DNA of 64,000 nt from Oceanibium sediminis (GTDB lineage: Bacteria; Pseudomonadota; Alphaproteobacteria; Rhodobacterales; Rhodobacteraceae), in contig NZ_QGNX01000002.1 in the NCBI RefSeq assembly GCF_003265325.1, forward strand, positions 372,001-436,000, in the 5' to 3' direction. The first letter of the stretch is position 1. Every line of letters begins with the position of its first letter. Below are positions 39,242 through 47,578 of this stretch, one piece after another. The notes under the pieces were generated by a model. It searched no databases, was not told the origin of the DNA, and saw nothing but the letters and a program-made list of their open reading frames with translations. The position numbers were made by a program, and so were the translations under genes.

Positions 39242-40636
39242 TCAGCGGCTGTAGCGATCCCGCAGCTGGTCCAGAATGTCGCCTTCCACCGTGGAATACG
39301 GCGCGTTCTGTACCCGGTTGTAGTTCACATCCGGATCGTAGGTGGGAATACCCAACTGAAGATGATCGACACTCAAAAGACCCATCGACGAAAGGAGTTG
39401 GTAAGCGGCAACATACTCGTCCCGCAGGGACGAGGCCAACTGGAATTCCGCATCACGCAGGTCCTGCTCGAGATCGAGGACATCCAGCGTGGTGCGTGCG
39501 CCCAGAAGCGCCTCTTCGCGCACGCCCTCAAAGGCGACGCGGGCGGCGCGGACCTGTTGCTTGTTCGCGACGATGGACGCACGCGCGACGGCAAGATTCG
39601 ACCAGGACACGGCTGCGTTCTGGCGGATCGCGCGCGCGGTGTCCTGCACGTCGAACTTGGCCTGTGCCAGCGCGGCCTCGGCCTGGCGCACCAGCGCGGA
39701 CAGCTGACCCCCGGCATAGATCGGGATGTTGCCGTTCAGGCTGAGCGTCGCGACGGCGTTCTCGTTACGGCCGAGGATGCCATCGGTGTTGTTGATCCCC
39801 AGCGAGGAATTGGCCGTCAGGCTCGGCCCCCGTGCAGCGCGGGCGCGCTTGAGGTTGAAGTCGGCTGCGGTCTGGGAAAAGCGCGCCGCCTCAAGCGAGG
39901 GGTGCGTGCGCACGGCGATCGCCTCCGCCTCCGTCAGGGTGGCGGGCAGCGCGGGAATGGCCGGCGGGTTTGCCAGCTGGCCCGGCGCGACACCGACGAC
40001 GGCGCGATACGCCTCTCTCGCGGCTGCAAGCTGGCCACGGAAAGCGGCAAGGTTCGCCTGGGCGGAGGCGAGGCGCGCCTCGGACAGGCTGACGTCCGTG
40101 CGGGTCACCTCGCCAAGTTCGAAGCGGTCGCGCGTCGCCTGCACCTGCTGGCGCAGAACCTGGACGTTGTTTTCCGCAACTGTGACGGACTGCACGCCCC
40201 GCCGCACGTCCATGAAGGCGGCGACGGTGTTCAGCAGCACCGACTGTTCGACATTGCGCAGAACGCCCCGGTTCGCGGCAACGACCGCCTTCGCGGATTC
40301 GATCGCAGCAGCGGTCTGCCCATGGTCATAGAGCAGCAGCGACGCGCCGAGCGTGGCGGAATAATTGTCCGACACATCCCAGTCCGTATCCCGGCTGGCC
40401 TGGAACTGGGCGCTGGTGCCGACGTTGATATTGGGCCGCATGGAGGATCGCGCGAGCGCCACACGCTCGTCGATATTGCGCAGCGCGGCGCGCTGGGATT
40501 CGAGGATCGGACTGTTCTGATACGCCGTGATCAGGGAATCCGTCAGCGTCTGGGCGACGCTGCCTGACGGTGCGATAACGCCAGCGGTAATCGCTGCGCA
40601 GGCCATCATCGCGCGGACAAGGCGGTGAGGTTTCAT
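39242..40636 (-). CDS. tolC: TolC-family outer membrane efflux protein
   Basis: This outer-membrane channel of 464 residues has a signal peptide ending in GSVAQT. The mature protein has two internally similar halves rich in coiled coil, for example SPILESQRAALRNIDERVALARSSMRPNI and HPSLEAARFSQTAADFNLKRARAARGPSL. The equatorial Tyr/Asn-rich beta segments and QLSALVRQAEAALAQAKFDVQDTARAIRQ are typical. TolC trimers serve type I secretion and RND efflux; no partner pump is encoded beside it. Confidence 0.93.
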   Translation of the reverse strand: MKPHRLVRAMMACAAITAGVIAPSGSVAQTLTDSLITAYQNSPILESQRAALRNIDERVALARSSMRPNINVGTSAQFQASRDTDWDVSDNYSATLGASLLLYDHGQTAAAIESAKAVVAANRGVLRNVEQSVLLNTVAAFMDVRRGVQSVTVAENNVQVLRQQVQATRDRFELGEVTRTDVSLSEARLASAQANLAAFRGQLAAAREAYRAVVGVAPGQLANPPAIPALPATLTEAEAIAVRTHPSLEAARFSQTAADFNLKRARAARGPSLTANSSLGINNTDGILGRNENAVATLSLNGNIPIYAGGQLSALVRQAEAALAQAKFDVQDTARAIRQNAAVSWSNLAVARASIVANKQQVRAARVAFEGVREEALLGARTTLDVLDLEQDLRDAEFQLASSLRDEYVAAYQLLSSMGLLSVDHLQLGIPTYDPDVNYNRVQNAPYSTVEGDILDQLRDRYSR

Positions 40637-40706
40637 CTTTGTCGCCTATGTTAGAACTGCTCACTTAAATCGTAGGCCGAGCGGTTCAGGCGATCAAGTC
40701 AGAAGC

Positions 40707-41360
40707 TCAGAATTCGAAGGCAACGGCTTTTTCAAAGCCATTTAAGACCGGCGCTGTTGCATCAAAAGCATGCCGCCAGGCGATGCGACCGCCTGCTTTC
40801 ACGCCGATGCGCATCTGCCCCGTGCTGCCGTTCATGAAGATCGCGGCGATCCTGCCGCCATCCTTCAACTGCGCCACCAGCGCGTCGGGAAGCACCTCGA
40901 TCCCGCCCTCAAGCATGATGACGTCGAAGGGCCCGTGGTCCGGATCGCCATCGGTCAGCGCGGCCCGGGTGACGACGGCGTTGTCCACGCCCTCATCCGC
41001 GAGCAGCGTGGCGGCGTCATTGGCCAGCGACTCCACGTCCTCGATCGCGATCACGGCTTCGGCCAGGTTCGCGATCACCGCCGCGGAATAGCCAAGACCA
41101 CAGCCGATATCGAGCACCAGGTCCCCGGGCCCGATCTCCAGCCCGTCCACCATCTTGCTGAACACCCGCGGGTCGAGAACGACACGCCCGTCCCCCAGGG
41201 GAACATGGTCCCCGGCATAGGCCACCGGCTTCAGCGCGGCGGGAACGAACCGCTCACGCGGAACGGTGAGCATCGCCTCGATGATGGGATAACGGGTCAC
41301 GTCCGAGGGGCGGACCTGGCAATCGACCATCATCGTGCGGGCAGCGGTATAATCCGTCAT
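40707..41360 (-). CDS. pcm: Protein-L-isoaspartate O-methyltransferase-like SAM methyltransferase
   Basis: This SAM-dependent methyltransferase (217 residues) of the PCMT family repairs isoaspartyl residues. Visible are MMVDCQVRPSDVTRYPIIEAM, PRERFVP, the SAM-binding DIGCGLGYSAAVIANLAEAVIAIE and the FDVIMLEGGIE motif. In alphaproteobacteria this gene commonly lies upstream of tolC, as here. The start at 41360 begins MTDYTAART; an open frame extends 180 bases further but shows no conserved sequence. Confidence 0.87.
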   Translation of the reverse strand: MTDYTAARTMMVDCQVRPSDVTRYPIIEAMLTVPRERFVPAALKPVAYAGDHVPLGDGRVVLDPRVFSKMVDGLEIGPGDLVLDIGCGLGYSAAVIANLAEAVIAIEDVESLANDAATLLADEGVDNAVVTRAALTDGDPDHGPFDVIMLEGGIEVLPDALVAQLKDGGRIAAIFMNGSTGQMRIGVKAGGRIAWRHAFDATAPVLNGFEKAVAFEF

Positions 41361-41559
41361 GGAAGCAGACTCATTCGTCAGTGTGATGAACCACGGACGT
41401 TCTGTCATAGAAAACCGGGGACGACAACGGTCGGTTGGCGCCGCAGGACTGATGGGAGTGTGATTGAGCATGTGTGCCATCGGCAGATGTCCATTCTTTC
41501 GGTCCAGCATGAAAATGTCTGCCTCGACAGGCTGAAGCAAGCCGCGCGCCGTTTAAACA

Positions 41560-41574
41560 GAACAAGAACAGAAC
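41560..41574. promoter_or_regulatory. Putative LexA (SOS) box, GAAC-N7-GAAC type
   Basis: GAACAAGAACAGAAC matches the direct-repeat SOS operator of alphaproteobacteria (GTTC-N7-GTTC on the other strand). It lies in the 284-bp gap between pcm (minus, start 41360) and tRNA-Cys (plus, 41645), without an obvious SOS gene beside it. Chance occurrence is possible. Confidence 0.45.
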
Positions 41575-41644
41575 ATGAAACTGATAACTGGAGTGATAAC
41601 CGCTTGCGCCGGCCCTTGCGAAAGTGTAGGCAAACTGCGCAGTT

Positions 41645-41718
41645 GGCGAGTTGGCGGAGTGGTTACGCAGCGGATTGCAAATCCGTGTACACCGGTTCGA
41701 TTCCGGTACTCGCCTCCA
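41645..41718 (+). tRNA. tRNA-Cys (GCA anticodon)
   Basis: The cloverleaf has acceptor arms GGCGAGT (41645-41651) and ACTCGCC (41708-41714). The anticodon stem GCGGA/TCCGT has loop TTGCAAA with anticodon GCA at 41677-41679. A standard T-arm contains GGTTCGATTCC. The discriminator is T at 41715, as needed for CysRS, and CCA is encoded at 41716-41718. Confidence 0.95.
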
Positions 41719-42110
41719 AAATCTCTCCCTGATCACGAACGCCCACGAGCCGCCATTCGCCTGGCAGAGAAACGCTCGATCGGTGTGCGAACTTTGGCGT
41801 AAAGACAATTGGGGCCATCAAGATCTCATCGGCTTTAAGTGACCCTAGCTGGTCGGAATCTTGCTGATGCGGCCAGGGGCAGCGAAGATGGATCACCTGA
41901 AATATGGACAGGCCGTAAAGGTTTCGGCTCGAGCTTTGCCAACGCAGTGCATGAAACCGCCCGAGGCGTGGGTCCCGCCTACGCCCGCGCAGGCGTATTC
42001 GATCGACAGGGGGTGGCTCGCCCAGGTGGAGCGCTGGAGAAGCCGTATCGCCATTTTCCGCCAACGTGCGTGGGCCCAAGCCATCTGTTGGATGGGCCCT
42101 GACGCTCGTT
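41719..42110. other. Gene-free stretch between tRNA-Cys and the DUF1537 kinase gene
   Basis: About 390 bases without a convincing gene. Short open frames on both strands either include the tRNA or have no recognisable domain and no ribosome site. Base composition is somewhat less GC-rich than the flanks in 41719-41960. No transposase, integrase or second copy of the tRNA 3' end was seen. Confidence 0.6.
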
Positions 42111-43475
42111 TTACGCTGCCGGATCCAGGGCCCGCAGGAACAGGTCCGGGGAGCCGAGCTGGCCGCCTTTCAGCACCACTTCCAGGCCCTCGAAAACCGG
42201 GTCGTCGACGTGGCAGCGGCAGATCGGTGCGCCGGGCGACAGGGGGTGTTTGAGTTCCAGCGCCGTCACCGGAAGCGCCTCCAGCACACGGCCGGAGGTA
42301 TCGCCGCCTGCGACCACCAACCGTGACAGGCCGAAACGTGGCACGGCTTCCAACGAAAGGGTACCCAGCGCCTTGCCGATCGCGTCCTGGGCCTGGGACA
42401 GGGGAATGCCCTCTTCCTTCGCCAGGCGCGAAAGGGCTTCGTAGGCCGGGTCGTCGACGGTCTTGGCCGCGAAGACCAGCACACCGCGATGGGTCTTGAA
42501 AGCGGCGTCGACCTCTTGCAGGACCCGCGCGACCTCGGCCTCGGCCTGGTCGGGGCGCGCCACGCGGCAGACATCCAGCCGGATGGAGGCGAAACCGGCA
42601 TCCTCGGCCCGCGCGATCTGGTCGGCGGTGACAGGGGAACAGCTGCCGGAAACGACCAGAAGACGCTCGACGGCGGTGTGCGTATCGAAGCGCGGCGGCT
42701 CGGCCGAGATCATCCCGGTGGCGCGCCAGTGCGCGACAAGCGCGTATTGCAGGCCGGATGACGCGGGGGAGAAGACGGTCTGTTCGCTGTTTTCCCAGAC
42801 CATGCGACCCGCCTCGATCTGGCTGGCTTCCTCTGCCACGTCGATGAAGGTTATGGCGCCCTGCGCCTTCGCCTCGGCGATACGCTCGGCGGTCTGGCCG
42901 CGCATCATGTCGCCAAGGTCGATCCCCATCACCGGCAGCGAGGTCTGGCGCGCGATGTGCTGACGCAGGTCTGCCTCTTTCATGGGGGTGACAGGGTGGC
43001 GCGACATAGTCGGGTGACGGTCGATGCGGTATTGCACACCGGCGGCGGTGGCGAAGAGATTGCCGAAGACCTGCCACCGCCCCAGTTGCGGCGCGCCGAC
43101 GATTGCGGGCAGCCAGCCCGGCGACACCGCCTTCGCCCCCAGTTCCGCCGCCTTGCCGATCGAGCCGCTCTCGGGCGAGGAATCGAAGGTCGAACAGACC
43201 TTGTACTGCACCACCTTCGGCTTCAGGGAGGCGAGCGCGGCAAAGGTCTCGGGCAGGTTCTGGTCCATCCAGTCGGGCCCGTGCGCGCGGGCGGTGCCGG
43301 CCACGCCGATGACCTGGTAGTCGGAGAAGCGATCCAGCTCTTCCGGCTCGGGGCGGCGGGTGAACAGGACTGTGCGCAGCCCTGCTTTCGCCGTCACCTC
43401 CATCGCATCGGTAGAGCCGGTGAAATCGTCGCCGTAGAAGGCCAGCAGAACGCCATCGGGCAAGGTCTGGGTCAC
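42111..43475 (-). CDS. DUF1537 four-carbon acid sugar kinase (OtnK/DtnK/OiaK-like)
   Basis: This is a two-domain kinase (454 residues). The N-terminal sugar-binding domain begins LLAFYGDDFTGSTDAMEVTAKAG (the acidic DDFTG motif), and the C-terminal nucleotide-binding domain has LVVAGGDTSGRVLEAL and GAPICRC. DUF1537 proteins phosphorylate acid sugars such as 3-oxo-tetronates, threonate and 3-oxo-isoapionate using ATP. It overlaps the RuBisCO-like gene by 4 bp (43472-43475) and is the last gene of the minus-strand cluster. The exact substrate cannot be set from sequence. Confidence 0.88.
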   Translation of the reverse strand: MTQTLPDGVLLAFYGDDFTGSTDAMEVTAKAGLRTVLFTRRPEPEELDRFSDYQVIGVAGTARAHGPDWMDQNLPETFAALASLKPKVVQYKVCSTFDSSPESGSIGKAAELGAKAVSPGWLPAIVGAPQLGRWQVFGNLFATAAGVQYRIDRHPTMSRHPVTPMKEADLRQHIARQTSLPVMGIDLGDMMRGQTAERIAEAKAQGAITFIDVAEEASQIEAGRMVWENSEQTVFSPASSGLQYALVAHWRATGMISAEPPRFDTHTAVERLLVVSGSCSPVTADQIARAEDAGFASIRLDVCRVARPDQAEAEVARVLQEVDAAFKTHRGVLVFAAKTVDDPAYEALSRLAKEEGIPLSQAQDAIGKALGTLSLEAVPRFGLSRLVVAGGDTSGRVLEALPVTALELKHPLSPGAPICRCHVDDPVFEGLEVVLKGGQLGSPDLFLRALDPAA

Positions 43476-44722
43476 TTGAAGGTCTCCATTGCTTCACGCA
43501 GAACGGGAGAGGCGGTAGGGGCGTCAATCGCGACGCCCGCGCGCGCGGCGTCCCATGCTTCGCGCAGCGCGCGCACACCGGCCGCCACGCCCGAGGGGTG
43601 GGCCATGATCCCGCCGCCCGCGCAAAAGATCAGGTCGGCGGACTTCAGGCGCGCCCAGGTGCCATGGGCCTGGCGGATCGTCTGGCCGGACGAGAAGACC
43701 GGCATAACGATACGCGGCGCAGCGGCGCTGATCGGTGTCAGCAACGCGCGGGCCGACGCGATGACACTGTCGTCCGGTTCCCAGAACTTGTTGGCCAGCC
43801 CGTTGACGTGCATGTGGTCGACACCGATGACGCGCCAGAGCGTCGACCAGGCCGGGTAGCTCCACCCGTTGTCCGGGCTGCGGCCCAGGTACCCCCAGCC
43901 GTTGCGATGCGCGTGGATCGGCAAACGGGAATGACGGCGGAACGCCGCGACACCGGCCAGCCCGACAGAGTTCAGGCTGAGCATCGCGCAGGTTCCCCCG
44001 AGTTCGGCCAGCAGGTCATGGCGCTGGCGCATCTCGTCCAGGTCGCCGGTCAGGTTGGCGGCATACATCACCCGCTTGCCGGTGCGTTCCGCGTGACGGT
44101 CGATGACCGACATCACGGCACGGACGCGCGCGTCGAAGGGACAGGCGGGCCCGTCGGCCTGCAACTCATCGTCCTTGATAAAGTCGATCCCGCCATCGAT
44201 CAGTTTCTGGACAAGTTCGGCCGTTTCTTCCGGCCCCAGCCCGACCGAGGGCTTGATGATCGTGCCGATCAGCGGCCCCTCGGCGACGCCGGAAAGCGCC
44301 CGCGTGCCCTCGATCCCGAAGCCGGGGCCGGGATAGGCGTCAAGAAACGCCTGCGGCAGGGTGATATCGACCAGTCTCAGGCCCGCGACCTCTCGCAACT
44401 CGAACAGGTTGCCCGCCACGGTGGCGACCAGGTTCGGGATGGAGGCCCCCACCGTATCGAATGGCCATGACAGCACCATGCGGAAGCTGCGCGGCGCTGC
44501 CGAAGCGGGATCGGGATGCGCGCCGGGCAGTGCGGGCGCGCCGCTGTCGGTGATTTCCTCTAGCGTTTCGACCCGCGCGGCAGAGCGTTCGTGCAGCGCA
44601 TCGGTTTCGCCCGGCAGGCGAACGAAGGTCCCCGAGGATTGCTCGCCCGCGATGACCGCCGCTACCTTCCCAGGGTCACCCGTCGTGCGCAGAATATACG
44701 CCGCGCTGATCCGTTCCCCCAT
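43472..44722 (-). CDS. RuBisCO-like protein (RLP)
   Basis: The protein (416 residues) has a RuBisCO large-subunit fold pattern. Matches by position to spinach residues are K157 in GTIIKPSVGL (K175), carbamylation-site K183 with D185 and E186 in FIKDDELQ (K201, D203, E204), N105 (N123), H272/R273 (H294/R295), H305 (H327), K312 (K334), S344 (S379) and the FCAGGG phosphate loop. Position K177 is Ser159, and the TVWTD segment with E60/T65/W66 equivalents is missing, so it should not fix CO2. Known relatives decarboxylate 3-oxo-isoapionate 4-phosphate or isomerise/enolise sugar phosphates. Overlap with the kinase gene suggests it acts on the kinase product. Confidence 0.9.
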   Translation of the reverse strand: MGERISAAYILRTTGDPGKVAAVIAGEQSSGTFVRLPGETDALHERSAARVETLEEITDSGAPALPGAHPDPASAAPRSFRMVLSWPFDTVGASIPNLVATVAGNLFELREVAGLRLVDITLPQAFLDAYPGPGFGIEGTRALSGVAEGPLIGTIIKPSVGLGPEETAELVQKLIDGGIDFIKDDELQADGPACPFDARVRAVMSVIDRHAERTGKRVMYAANLTGDLDEMRQRHDLLAELGGTCAMLSLNSVGLAGVAAFRRHSRLPIHAHRNGWGYLGRSPDNGWSYPAWSTLWRVIGVDHMHVNGLANKFWEPDDSVIASARALLTPISAAAPRIVMPVFSSGQTIRQAHGTWARLKSADLIFCAGGGIMAHPSGVAAGVRALREAWDAARAGVAIDAPTASPVLREAMETFK

Positions 44723-44724
44723 CT

Positions 44725-45687
44725 TCAGCCGGCCTTTCCGACGGATTTCAACCAGTCATGGTAGTCGCGCAGACCCTCGCGGATATCCGTGAAGCGCGGC
44801 TCGAAGCCGAGGCGCTGGCGGGCCTTGTCTATCGCCAAGGGCGCACCGCGCTCGAAGAAGTTGCCGTCGCCAATGCTCATGCCGCTGTCGCGCCCCAGCA
44901 GGTCAGAGACATGGCTGACGATCTCGCGATGGGGGGTCGAGACGCCGCAGGATATGTTGAACGCCTCGCCCGCGACATCCGCAGGCGCGTCCAGCAGCCG
45001 GACGACGCCTTGCGCCGTGTCGCGCACATGCGTCCAGTCCAGCCCCTGCCCAGCACCGGCGGGCGCGGAAACGTCCCGCAACCCCTGCAGCGGGCCGAAC
45101 ATGGCCTGGTAGAGGACATGCATCTGCGACGGCAGCTTGCCGGGCCCGTAGACGAAGTACAGCCGGGCCTGGCGGACGTCGATGCCGTAGGTCGCGCCGT
45201 ATTGCTGGGCGAGGACCTCGTTGGCGACCTTGGTGGCCCCGTAAAGATCGGTGGCCTTGAAGGGCGTCTGCTCGGTCTGGCCGCCGGGCTGATCGCCGTA
45301 GACAGCACCGGAGCTGAGGTTGACGAACTTCGGCACGCCCAGGATGCGGCAGGCATCCATGACGTTCAGCATGCCGACCGTGTTGATGTTGATGTTGCGC
45401 ATCGGGCGCAGCTGGAAGGTCGGCCCCGCGATGACCGCGACACCGAAAATCACCGCCTCGATCTGCCCCTCGTAGGCGCGCATCCGTTCAAAAACGGTGT
45501 GGGCGTCCAGGACGTCCACGTCCTCGAACCGAAGGCGGTCCGCATAGGGTTCGAGATAGTCGATGCCCCGCCCTTCAAGCCCGCGCGCGCCAAGATCGAA
45601 TATCACCACGTCGCGGCCATCGGCTACGAGGTCATGTGCGATCCATGAGCCGACATGCCCCATGCCGCCGAAAACGAGAACTGCCAT
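44725..45687 (-). CDS. NAD-dependent epimerase/dehydratase-family dehydrogenase
   Basis: This extended SDR has 320 residues. Cofactor motif GGMGHVGSWIA is at the N-terminus with FDLGA after strand 2 (NAD preference), and the catalytic set is LSSGAVYGD (Ser) and YGATKVANE (Tyr, Lys). In acid-sugar pathways, enzymes of this family such as D-erythronate dehydrogenase oxidise the C2 hydroxyl; that role would fit here but is inferred. It lies two bases from the RLP gene, so the two are clearly co-transcribed. Confidence 0.85.
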   Translation of the reverse strand: MAVLVFGGMGHVGSWIAHDLVADGRDVVIFDLGARGLEGRGIDYLEPYADRLRFEDVDVLDAHTVFERMRAYEGQIEAVIFGVAVIAGPTFQLRPMRNININTVGMLNVMDACRILGVPKFVNLSSGAVYGDQPGGQTEQTPFKATDLYGATKVANEVLAQQYGATYGIDVRQARLYFVYGPGKLPSQMHVLYQAMFGPLQGLRDVSAPAGAGQGLDWTHVRDTAQGVVRLLDAPADVAGEAFNISCGVSTPHREIVSHVSDLLGRDSGMSIGDGNFFERGAPLAIDKARQRLGFEPRFTDIREGLRDYHDWLKSVGKAG

Positions 45688-45717
45688 TTGTAATCTCCGA
45701 AAGTTTCTTGGCGCGGG

Positions 45718-47010
45718 TCAGCGCAGCAGAAGGTCGGGCAGGAACAGAACCAGGCCCGGAATGAAGGTGATCGCCAGAAGCATGACGAACAGCGGGATGT
45801 AGAAGGGGATGATCTCCCGGATCAGGGTCCCGAACGGCAGATCGGCGACCTTTTGCACGGTGAACAGCACCGTTCCGACAGGCGGTGTTACAAGCCCGAG
45901 CATCAGGTTGAAGATCATGGCCACGCCGAAATGGACCGGGTCGATGCCGTAGCTGATCACCAGCGGAACCAGGATCGGCGTCAGCAGGAACAGCGCCGGC
46001 ACGGAGTCGATGAACATCCCGATGGCCAGCACGAACAGCGTCAGCAGGATCAGCAGGACATACTTGCTTTCGATGGTGCCGGTCAGAAGCTCGATGATCT
46101 GGGTGGTGACCTGGTAGCGCGCCAGCACCCATGCATAGAGTGCCGAACCCGCGATGATCGCCAGCAAGGCAGCCGTATCCACGGCGGTTTCGCGGCAGAT
46201 CACCCAGAACTCACGCAGGCTGATCGTGCGATAGACGAGCCCCGCGATGACAAGGCAATAGCCGACGGCGATCACCGATGCCTCGGTCGGGGTGAACAGC
46301 CCGGACAGGATTCCCGCGATGATGATGATCGGCGTCAGCATTGGCAGGAAGCCCGCCACCACCGCCGCGACGAACTGCGCGAAACTCGCCCGCACCGACA
46401 CCGGGTAGCCGCGACGGTACGAGATGATCGCAACAAGAGCCATCAGGCTGAGCCCCATCATCAGTCCCGGAATGATCGAGCCTAGGAAGACAGCCGCGAT
46501 CGAGGTATTGGCAAGCGCGCCATAGATGACGGCGGGAATGCTCGGCGGAATGATCGGGCCGATCGTGGCCGAAGAGGCCGTCACCGCCGCGCTGAATCCG
46601 CGATCATAGCCATCGCGATCCATCGCCTTGATCAGCACCGGCCCAAGCCCGCCGGCATCGGCCACCGCCGACCCCGACATGCCCGCGAAGATCATCGAGG
46701 AGAGGACATTCACATGCCCCAAGCCCCCGCGCAGATGGCCGACCATAACGCGCGCGACGTTGAAAACCCGGTCCGAGATGCCCGAGGCATTCATCAGCCG
46801 GCCGATCAACAGGAAGGCGGGAATGGCCAGCAGGGTAAAACTGTTGACCCCGTAAAGCGTGCGCTGTGCCAACATTTCATAGGGTATGCTGTCGAGGCCG
46901 CGATTGGCCGCCAGCACGGCGATGGAAGACCCGATCATCGCGAAGGCGACGGGAACGCCGACCGCCATCAGCAGGATCAGCGTCCCAAACAGGGCGATAA
47001 GGATCGTCAT
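45718..47010 (-). CDS. TRAP transporter large permease (DctM-like)
   Basis: This 12-helix-type permease (430 residues) forms the Na+-coupled translocation channel of a TRAP importer. Typical blocks are GVPVAFAMIGSSIAVL, FTLLAIPAFLLIGRLMNASGISDRVFNVARVMVGHLRGGLGHVNVLSSMIFAGMSGSAVAD-type pattern, and PPVGTVLF near the C-terminus. The ATG at 47010 overlaps the DctQ stop by 4 bp. The longer frame with GTG at 47031 lacks support. Confidence 0.93.
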   Translation of the reverse strand: MTILIALFGTLILLMAVGVPVAFAMIGSSIAVLAANRGLDSIPYEMLAQRTLYGVNSFTLLAIPAFLLIGRLMNASGISDRVFNVARVMVGHLRGGLGHVNVLSSMIFAGMSGSAVADAGGLGPVLIKAMDRDGYDRGFSAAVTASSATIGPIIPPSIPAVIYGALANTSIAAVFLGSIIPGLMMGLSLMALVAIISYRRGYPVSVRASFAQFVAAVVAGFLPMLTPIIIIAGILSGLFTPTEASVIAVGYCLVIAGLVYRTISLREFWVICRETAVDTAALLAIIAGSALYAWVLARYQVTTQIIELLTGTIESKYVLLILLTLFVLAIGMFIDSVPALFLLTPILVPLVISYGIDPVHFGVAMIFNLMLGLVTPPVGTVLFTVQKVADLPFGTLIREIIPFYIPLFVMLLAITFIPGLVLFLPDLLLR

Positions 47011-47528
47011 GCCGCAGTACCCTTCTTGCATTTATTGAACAGCTTGTCGCAGAGGTCCTTGAGCACCAGCAGCGTGTAAAGCGCGATCCCGAGGCACTGG
47101 ACGCCATAGATCGCCGACATCGGCACGGGCAGCGTGCTGGCAAGCGCGTTGCCGCTTTTGCCCATCATCGACAAGGCGCCGACGATCAGCGCGATGCAGA
47201 TGGCGGCCGTCAGCAGATCGGCAAACGCCTCTGTTATGCGGCGCAGGCGCGGCCCCATCAGGTCGAGCGCGACGGTGATGCGGATATGCTGGCCATAGCG
47301 TTGCGCGATGGACAGCCCGAGGAAGATCTGCGCGATGTAGAGAAACCGCGAGGTTTCGTCCGTCCAGGGAACGCCAACGGCAAGCGCGTAGCGTGAAACG
47401 ACCTGGATGAACATCACGACCAGCATGGAGATGAACGCCAGGATCATCGTGGTCTCGACCGCAAACCAGAACAGGTTGCGCGAGGGCTGCGGCACCGGAT
47501 CAGCCGCCATATCTGCCGACATTGTCAT
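47007..47528 (-). CDS. TRAP transporter small permease (DctQ-like)
   Basis: This four-helix small subunit (173 residues) pairs with DctM. The pattern VVSRYALAVGVPWTDETSRFLYIAQIFLGLSIAQRYGQHIRITV (Trp-Thr-Asp-Glu motif) is the DctQ signature. It lies between the binding-protein and large-permease genes, in the usual P-Q-M order. Confidence 0.92.
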   Translation of the reverse strand: MTMSADMAADPVPQPSRNLFWFAVETTMILAFISMLVVMFIQVVSRYALAVGVPWTDETSRFLYIAQIFLGLSIAQRYGQHIRITVALDLMGPRLRRITEAFADLLTAAICIALIVGALSMMGKSGNALASTLPVPMSAIYGVQCLGIALYTLLVLKDLCDKLFNKCKKGTAA

Positions 47529-47545
47529 ACTCCGCCGATTGGGGT

Positions 47546-47572
47546 GCCGGCCCGCGACAGTCGCGGACCGGC
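47546..47572 (-). terminator. Intercistronic hairpin after the TRAP binding-protein gene
   Basis: Stem of 11 base pairs with one C/A mismatch (GCCGG-c-CCGCGA, loop cag, TCGCGG-a-CCGGC), between the DctP stop (47579) and DctQ start (47528). No T-run follows, so it is more likely an mRNA-processing/stability element than a full terminator. Confidence 0.55.
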
Positions 47573-47578
47573 CAAAGG

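Noticed and set aside
41839-42253. Short open frames after tRNA-Cys considered as a transposase remnant or hypothetical gene
   Set aside because: No recognisable domain, no ribosome site, and partial overlap with the kinase gene on the other strand.
43472-44722. Naming the RuBisCO-like gene oiaX or oiaT
   Set aside because: The DUF1537 kinase neighbour fits, but other apiose/apionate genes (such as the oxidoisomerase) are absent and the clade cannot be decided by eye.
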